From: Toxonevra muliebris
Lineage: Eukaryota > Arthropoda > Insecta > Diptera > Pallopteridae
NCBI GenBank assembly: GCA_963691655.1
Contig: OY829329.1
Span: 59,099,408 to 59,163,407 of the forward strand
Length of the DNA stretch: 64,000 bases
Direction of reading: 5' to 3'
Below the pieces are notes generated by a model. It made no database searches. It was not told the origin of the DNA and saw nothing but the letters and a program-made list of their open reading frames with translations. Position numbers and translations under genes: made by a program. Of the stretch, positions 58,303-64,000 are shown piece by piece (the stretch's first letter is position 1; each line of letters starts with the position of its first letter).

Positions 58303-61300
58303 TAATAGAGGATTATATGAATAGAGGATGCCTTCATGGTTGCGTACAGCCTTCTTTGGTTTATGACTTTCTGCTTGATTCTCTAAATAAATCGGGTATC
58401 TCAAGCTTATACTGATGTCCTTGCCTGATTAATCACAGAGAAAACGTTACGATCTTCAACGTCTGTCAGCCACCATGAACTGTAAGACCTAAAAATTCCG
58501 GCTCTCATCTCTACATTTTCGCCCCAGTAATCCATTGAGGGATGTAACCAACCTTTATTGATCAATGAATCTGGATAAAACGAACGATGGAGGAAATCTC
58601 ACACAGGGAAAAGTCAGCGCCAGCGTTCCTAATCCCTTCCATATCTCGAAAACTAGCTTGGCAAGCATAAAGTTTTGCATATTTTGACTCTTCGATAATC
58701 TTTAGTCATGTTTTATTATTTTTTCCTAATTAATTTTTCGAAAAATTGTTCCGTGACTATTATTTATTTTAAAATTGTTAATAGAATAGGTGAGAAGTTA
58801 TTTCAATTTTACCTTACCAAAGTAATAATTTTGACTTTCCTCTATATTGGTACCGTCGCAAAGATGCCGCATCAAAGCTTCGGCCGGTTTTCAGTTACTT
58901 TAGAAAAGAATTCCAAGTTGGGAGGTTCATTTTTTTTTTTTAAATTATTATGTTCTTGAATTTTAGTAAAAATCAAATACAAAATTATAGAATTTTCGAA
59001 AAACAAGGCGTGTTTTACAAACACACACATTGAAAGAGATTTAAAATGGCTGTGTATCTTATCAAAGAAGCAATAAGCTATGCCTAGTTCTAGGTATGTG
59101 TTTATGACAGAACTTATGTTAAAGTAATTGTGCACAGTACAGACAACAAAGCACGTCCTAAAAATGATGGCGGCTTCAAGAGATCAACGATACTATTGGC
59201 AGCAGCAATCGCAGCCATGCACAAAAAAGTGAAGGTCTTATAAACATAACATCAGTAAATCAGTTACGGATAAACAGGAGCGGTTCGTAAGGGTAAATCT
59301 TACACAGCTTGCCTCGGGAAATAACCAACTTTTGAAATGCAAAATTTGCATCTTCCTTTGCCTCTAGTTTCCATTCCGTGATAATTTCCCTTTCTCATTA
59401 AGCGAAAAAAAATATTTTAAAATGAACTTTTTATAGCGATTATAAACGCTCCTGCCTATAATCATTGAGAGAACTTAACTTGAGATTGCAATTTTATAGA
59501 TGGAAGTATGTAGTACCTGCATTTGTATATTTTCTTTATTATTATTAACTGATATTTTTTTCGTTGTGACTTTTTTCTGCTCATTTTGAATTTTATGCCA
59601 TTCCCATCATCGTCATCATCGTTGTCGTTATTATGGTGAGTGAGCAACGTTTCACATGAAATTCCATTCACTTTATGCCTGCCTGCCTGACTGCCTGTGA
59701 GAGTGAAGGTAAATATTTTTTTTTCTTTTATTCCTTACTTACAATTTGCTACAGCAGCAGAAGTTAAAACAAAACTAAAAGATTTAAAAAATAAAATGAA
59801 ATAAACATCATTATTACTTTTAGGCGATGGGAGCGTGGTGGGAATAAAATATATATATAAAAAAAAAATTATCGAATTTGAATCCGGGAGTTGCCATTGA
59901 GCTGAGGTGTCCACTGGGTGCAAGCAAGCGTGCAATGGGAGACGAAATAACGTTTGCTGATTGGAGAACTAAAAAATACCAAAACTCAAATGAGTGCATA
60001 AGAAAAGAGAGTACGAAGAAAAACAGAAACAACACAGAACATAAGACAGTGAGAAGTTATCATAAACGTAAAGGAGGAGCTCAGCAGCAACAAAGATTTT
60101 CTGGTTTTTGTTTTTTATTATTATTGTTGTTTCCTTGAGATATAGCAGAGTGGTTGTTGCCTTATTTTTCTTCTTCTTTATTTTGTTGATCGTTTGCTTA
60201 TGAGAATTTCATACGTTTCACAATGCATTTGTATGAATCGTTGTTGTTGTGGTTGTTGCTGTAGTATATAGAGTATTTGCATTTATATTGTTTTTGATAT
60301 TATTATTATTATGTTGATTATCATCAGCACCGTCATAATTTTCTCTCGATTTTTTACAGAAGGGAAGCAAAAAACAGATATAGATACGCTGAATAGAAAT
60401 ATGTATTGAGGTTAAGCTCAGGTACGGTAGACAATCTCATGAAAAAACTCATTAAATTTGCAAAGAAAGTTAGGTATATAATATTATTAATGTTTTGATT
60501 TAATAGGCTGTGGAGTTGCGTTGAATTTTGGTATCCCTCATACTTAGTCCCTTCCCTCCCCTTCTACTTCTCCCACCTTCCTTCTCCAAATGCTAGTATT
60601 CCAGCGCACTCTTTCCATTCTAGACTATACTGATTATAATCGCAAGCAGTTATTTAAATTCAAATATTTTCGACAAGGTCGTTGATTTCAGTGTTATTTA
60701 TTACTTTTTTTTATTTCTTAACAAAAATGTCTGTCCTTCTTTCTGTCTTCCCATCCACTTGTTCAATTCAACTTTACTCAACTCTAGTCAATTCAATTCA
60801 AATTAAATTAAACCAATAAATTAAGCCGGAAATTGGTATGTTCAAGAAATTTATACATACAACTCCCGCCATAAATGGCTAAAAAAAAAAAAAAAATCAA
60901 GAGCAACAGCAACATACAACAATTGCACGCATACACACATGCATCAATACAAGTATAAAGTGCATATGTATGCATATGAACATGTGCAAAAGTTGAGAAC
61001 AAATACCGACTAACTACAACTAACTATTTTTTATTTATTTATTTGTATTTTTTTATTCATTTTTTTGCTTTTAAGTTGAATTTTATTTATTTGCAAAATA
61101 CAATTTAATTTGATGTGAATGCGTCTGACAAGCTGCTGAGGAACCAAAGTAGTTGCTACAGCAGCAAAAAAAAAAAATATATTGAAGTATAATATCAGCA
61201 TAATCATGGTTAGCATTATCATCATCATCCTCAGTGTCAACGTCATCATTGTCGATTCACTACTTCTTTTTTCGAGAGCGAGAGCAAAAGAGACCAAGAC

Positions 61301-63240
61301 CGAGACCTCAAAAAAAAAAATTTAAAAAAAAATGAATGTATGATATTCCGAATACGATAAGACAAAAGAAAACTTTGCATACCAATAACAACTAACCATA
61401 ATAACAAAAAGAAAAGCAACAACAAACGCAGTTATTGCAAATATTGTTGTATGCAGTTGTTGTTATATTGATTGTACGCTGATTGTGCTCTCGTAAGTGG
61501 ATCGATTCGAATGCAATGATACGAATAAACGAACGAACGATTGCCGATTGTTGTTCTTGTTGTTGTTGTGATGTGATGCGATCATGAAACAAAAGTCATT
61601 TACTTATTGTTGACGATGACATTGGCGACATTCTCATCCGCTTATCAAACTCAATTTATAACTTCGAAATGTGATTGGGGGGGGGGAATGAGAGTGGGTT
61701 GCTGAGGGATGGATGTGTGAGGAGGGGGAGTAATGCTGTAAGAGGAGAAGGAGTAACATGAACTGAATTGCAAGTTGCAACACTAGGAGAGAAAGAGAGT
61801 TTATATGCTTATGAAGGAATATGAGAATATGTGTATAAACATGCATACAAAAAAGCAATCACAAGAAATCGCTTCAACTAGTTACTTTTATTTATTACTT
61901 TGATGAGATTGACGTTTGTGGACATTCCAATACACGATGATGATGATATTGATGTTGCTGATGATGATGATGATGATCATGTTAGTGATGACTTGTATCA
62001 ACTTATTGACTTGACTTCACTTGACTAACTAACTAACTTACAAACTGATTTAACTAACTAGTTCCAAGATTTCATTTGCATTGAAGAAAAAAGAGCAGAA
62101 ACAAATATGGTATCAATACGAGTATTCATAATAAAATTGCTAACTACTAAGAAAAGGGGAGCATCATCATATACATGCCTACATATCTTCTCATTTAAAC
62201 TTTATATTACCGCGCTACTTGTTTGCGTTTTAACACAATCTTCTAAGCAACTTTATTTCTATAATCTTTTGTATGCTCATACTTATATACAAAAAGCATA
62301 AAGTATTTACCACATGTTAGAGTCAACTTCAATTTCTTTAATATATTTATCTTAGTGATCTTATCATAATGCCACAATTTCTGTAAGTTTTTATTTTATG
62401 TTTTGACCGTTTAGTTTTTGTTTGTATACATATGCTGCGCAACATTTGCATATGCATATGCAGAGGTGTAGGATTAATGTTGCTGGAACAGAAATGCATA
62501 CTATAAAGAATGTTGCATATCAACCGCATTAACTTTTACAAGCATACTGGACAATACTTTTGTGTTTGTATAATAAAGAGATTTTCATACTTTTTAGATA
62601 TTGGCTTTTAATAGTTCTTTGTCCCCTACGTTAGTACTTCTTTACCATTGCAATATGGTCCAAAAACCATTTGGCATAAAATCGTAGAAAAGAGATATTT
62701 GTCTGAAACCTTGCATATATACTTCTGGTACCATATTCATAATAAAATACAAAAATGGGCAAAATCGGATAAGTGCCACGCCTACTCCCCATATACTGCT
62801 AATCTCGAAATGCATATATCTTGTAAAGTATCATAGATAGAAAACTAAAATTTGATGAGTAGATATATTTACTCGATAAATTCAACTATACCGAAAACAG
62901 AGAAAATCGGTCAACGTTCACACCTACTCTTCATATGTAGTTAATTTGGATATATGTATGTATATATATATATATGTTATATGTATATATGTAGTTTTGC
63001 AGAAATAAATCTGAAATTGAATATGTAACCTCACAGTAGATTCTAGGGACAAAATTTTAGGGGTCACAGCCACGCGACCTCTCTCCTTCTGAAATAAGAA
63101 ATATTTCAATACTTCATATTAATTCATTGTTATATTATCCATAATTCATATGTATAATCAATTATTGTTATTGCTTGCATTTAATTATTTCGTTAAGGTT
63201 CGGATATAACACAATTCCATTCTTTATTAAGTAACCTCAT
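58303..63240. other. Non-coding stretch with microsatellites
   Basis: 58303-58700 is of higher complexity but unidentified. 59690-60400 and 60890-61600 hold TTG/CAA/CAT triplets and T or A runs, with a G run at 61677-61686. GATGAT arrays lie at 61935-61980 and TATA repeats at 62955-62990. 62646-62940 contains two loosely similar segments with a CACGCCTACTCCCCATAT / CACACCTACTCTTCATAT motif, probably an old interspersed repeat. No gene is supported. Confidence 0.5.
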
Positions 63241-63247
63241 ACCATAT

Positions 63248-63535
63248 TTACATATTACTACTGAAGTCGTTTTCCAGTAAAAAAGAAAAAGTTTCTTCAG
63301 GAGGAAGCGGAAATAATTTACTTTGTTCGGAAAAAAGCGGTTTCCATATCCTGCTTGGCCGTGCTGGAAAAGACGTATTCTCTCTTACAAAACATGCCAA
63401 ATCTTTACTCTCTGATTTTTTAACCGCAATTGCCGTAGTATGAACTATTATATCAATATTGTGATTTTGCTCCAAAGCGAGATCAGTTACCAGCTTTCTG
63501 TTCAATAAGTTCTTTGCTTCTGCATAACTGAGCTG
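63248..63535 (-). CDS. Unrecognised open reading frame (~95 codons)
   Basis: The minus-strand frame runs from about 63535 (LSYAEAKNLLNRKLVTD) through DIIVHTTAIAVKKSESKD and PARPSRIWKPLF to ENDFSSNM and a stop at 63248. The first Met is at 63505. Composition is balanced, unlike the microsatellite ORFs nearby, so it may be a piece of a mobile-element or host protein. I do not recognise a family and see no splice sites that settle its limits. Confidence 0.25.
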   Translation of the reverse strand, partial: QLSYAEAKNLLNRKLVTDLALEQNHNIDIIVHTTAIAVKKSESKDLACFVRENTSFPARPSRIWKPLFSEQSKLFPLPPEETFSFLLENDFSSNM

Positions 63536-63539
63536 AGTT

Positions 63540-64000
63540 TATCCCATTTACTTGAACATGAACATGAACATTATTTGAGGATTTTTGCAAGTTTTTCTAC
63601 AGGTTTTGAACAAAAATTTTCATTTTTAATGTTAAAAATATCTTTGTTAATAATGGCTCATTCGACGCCTCGAACTTGAGCCTGCCGAAATTAGTTGCTC
63701 CATGGTGGACATGATATCTCCGGTTTAAATATTCTGAAACACAAAATGTAACCTATTTTGTAATCGTGGGACTTCCTGCTATCGCCTCATCTAGGGAATA
63801 AGAAAAAAAAAATTCTTCAATTTAAATCAGACGTTTGAAAAAAATTACGATTTTTTGCCCTGTTTTGTTTATATTTTGCATTAAAAACATTAGATAAACA
63901 AATGCTTTCGACAAATTTTGCGTTTAAAGTTTTCAGTTGAAATTACACCTGGCCTAATCAGCGAAACTTCCCAAGGCTCTATCTCCAAGACTTTAGGGAA
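63540..64000. other. Terminal non-coding stretch
   Basis: AT-rich sequence with no recognised feature. Confidence 0.4.

Noticed and set aside
59163..59232. Short ORF MMAASRDQRYYWQQQSQPCT
   Set aside because: Only 22 codons, no good donor site, a second frame equally open, and CAG-type simple sequence within it.
1..64000. CRISPR arrays, operons, prokaryotic-type defence systems or phage genes
   Set aside because: No spaced identical repeats and no prokaryotic gene organisation; the repeats present are eukaryotic satellites and transposons.

Overview
The window is AT-rich, repeat-dense animal nuclear DNA, most likely from a higher (cyclorrhaphan) fly. Three things point there: a processed copy of the ribosomal protein S2 gene with fly-like sequence; many (CAG)n/(GTT)n and CATACATATGTATG-type microsatellites; and a mixture of mariner, maT, pogo/Tigger, piggyBac-like, hAT-like and I/Jockey-type elements typical of Diptera. 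The exact family (tephritid or calyptrate) cannot be fixed from the sequence alone. No complete intact host gene is present. The window looks like intergenic or, more probably, large-intron DNA filled with layers of mobile elements.

Layout: 1-2.2 kb holds the 3' part of a non-LTR reverse transcriptase, a perfect hairpin and one copy of a ~1 kb DNA element whose second, inverted copy lies at 50.6-51.6 kb. A TA-flanked pogo/Tigger-like element (4.0-7.7 kb) carries a broken non-LTR element and a long pyrimidine array. At 8.47-8.57 kb the minus strand has a GC-rich, splice-flanked block with a start codon, the best candidate for a real host exon. Then follow a piggyBac-like MITE (9.6-10.1 kb), a hAT-like MITE with two further palindromic repeats inside it (12.1-13.2 kb), a foldback element (13.9-14.3 kb), a CACTA/EnSpm-like transposon with a broken transposase (16.5-18.6 kb) and a piggyBac-like element with a hAT-like foldback nested in it (19.0-21.6 kb).

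24.4-25.8 and 46.9-47.5 kb are 3' fragments of one I-type (RNase H-bearing) LINE family; 37.9-38.6 kb is another such LINE with clear target-site duplications. A second foldback copy (28.0-28.7 kb) interrupts a degenerate ~21 bp satellite (27.7-29.6 kb); a degenerate 12 bp satellite occupies 38.6-39.6 kb. Two copies of one tRNA-derived SINE, both with 13-14 bp target duplications, lie at 32.2 kb (+) and 47.7 kb (-). A pogo-like element (40.8-43.8 kb) contains a nearly intact DD37D maT transposon. The RpS2 processed pseudogene is at 49.2-49.9 kb. A composite pair of 310 bp MITEs lies at 55.3-56.0 kb, and a hAT MITE and a mauritiana-like mariner sit 19 bp apart at 56.75-58.3 kb. The remaining stretches are AT-rich DNA with microsatellites.

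No gene pathway or operon can be described. The content of interest is the nesting order and recombination history of the elements, plus two possible host exons (8.5 kb minus, 44.05 kb plus). All calls come from reading the sequence; no database search was possible.
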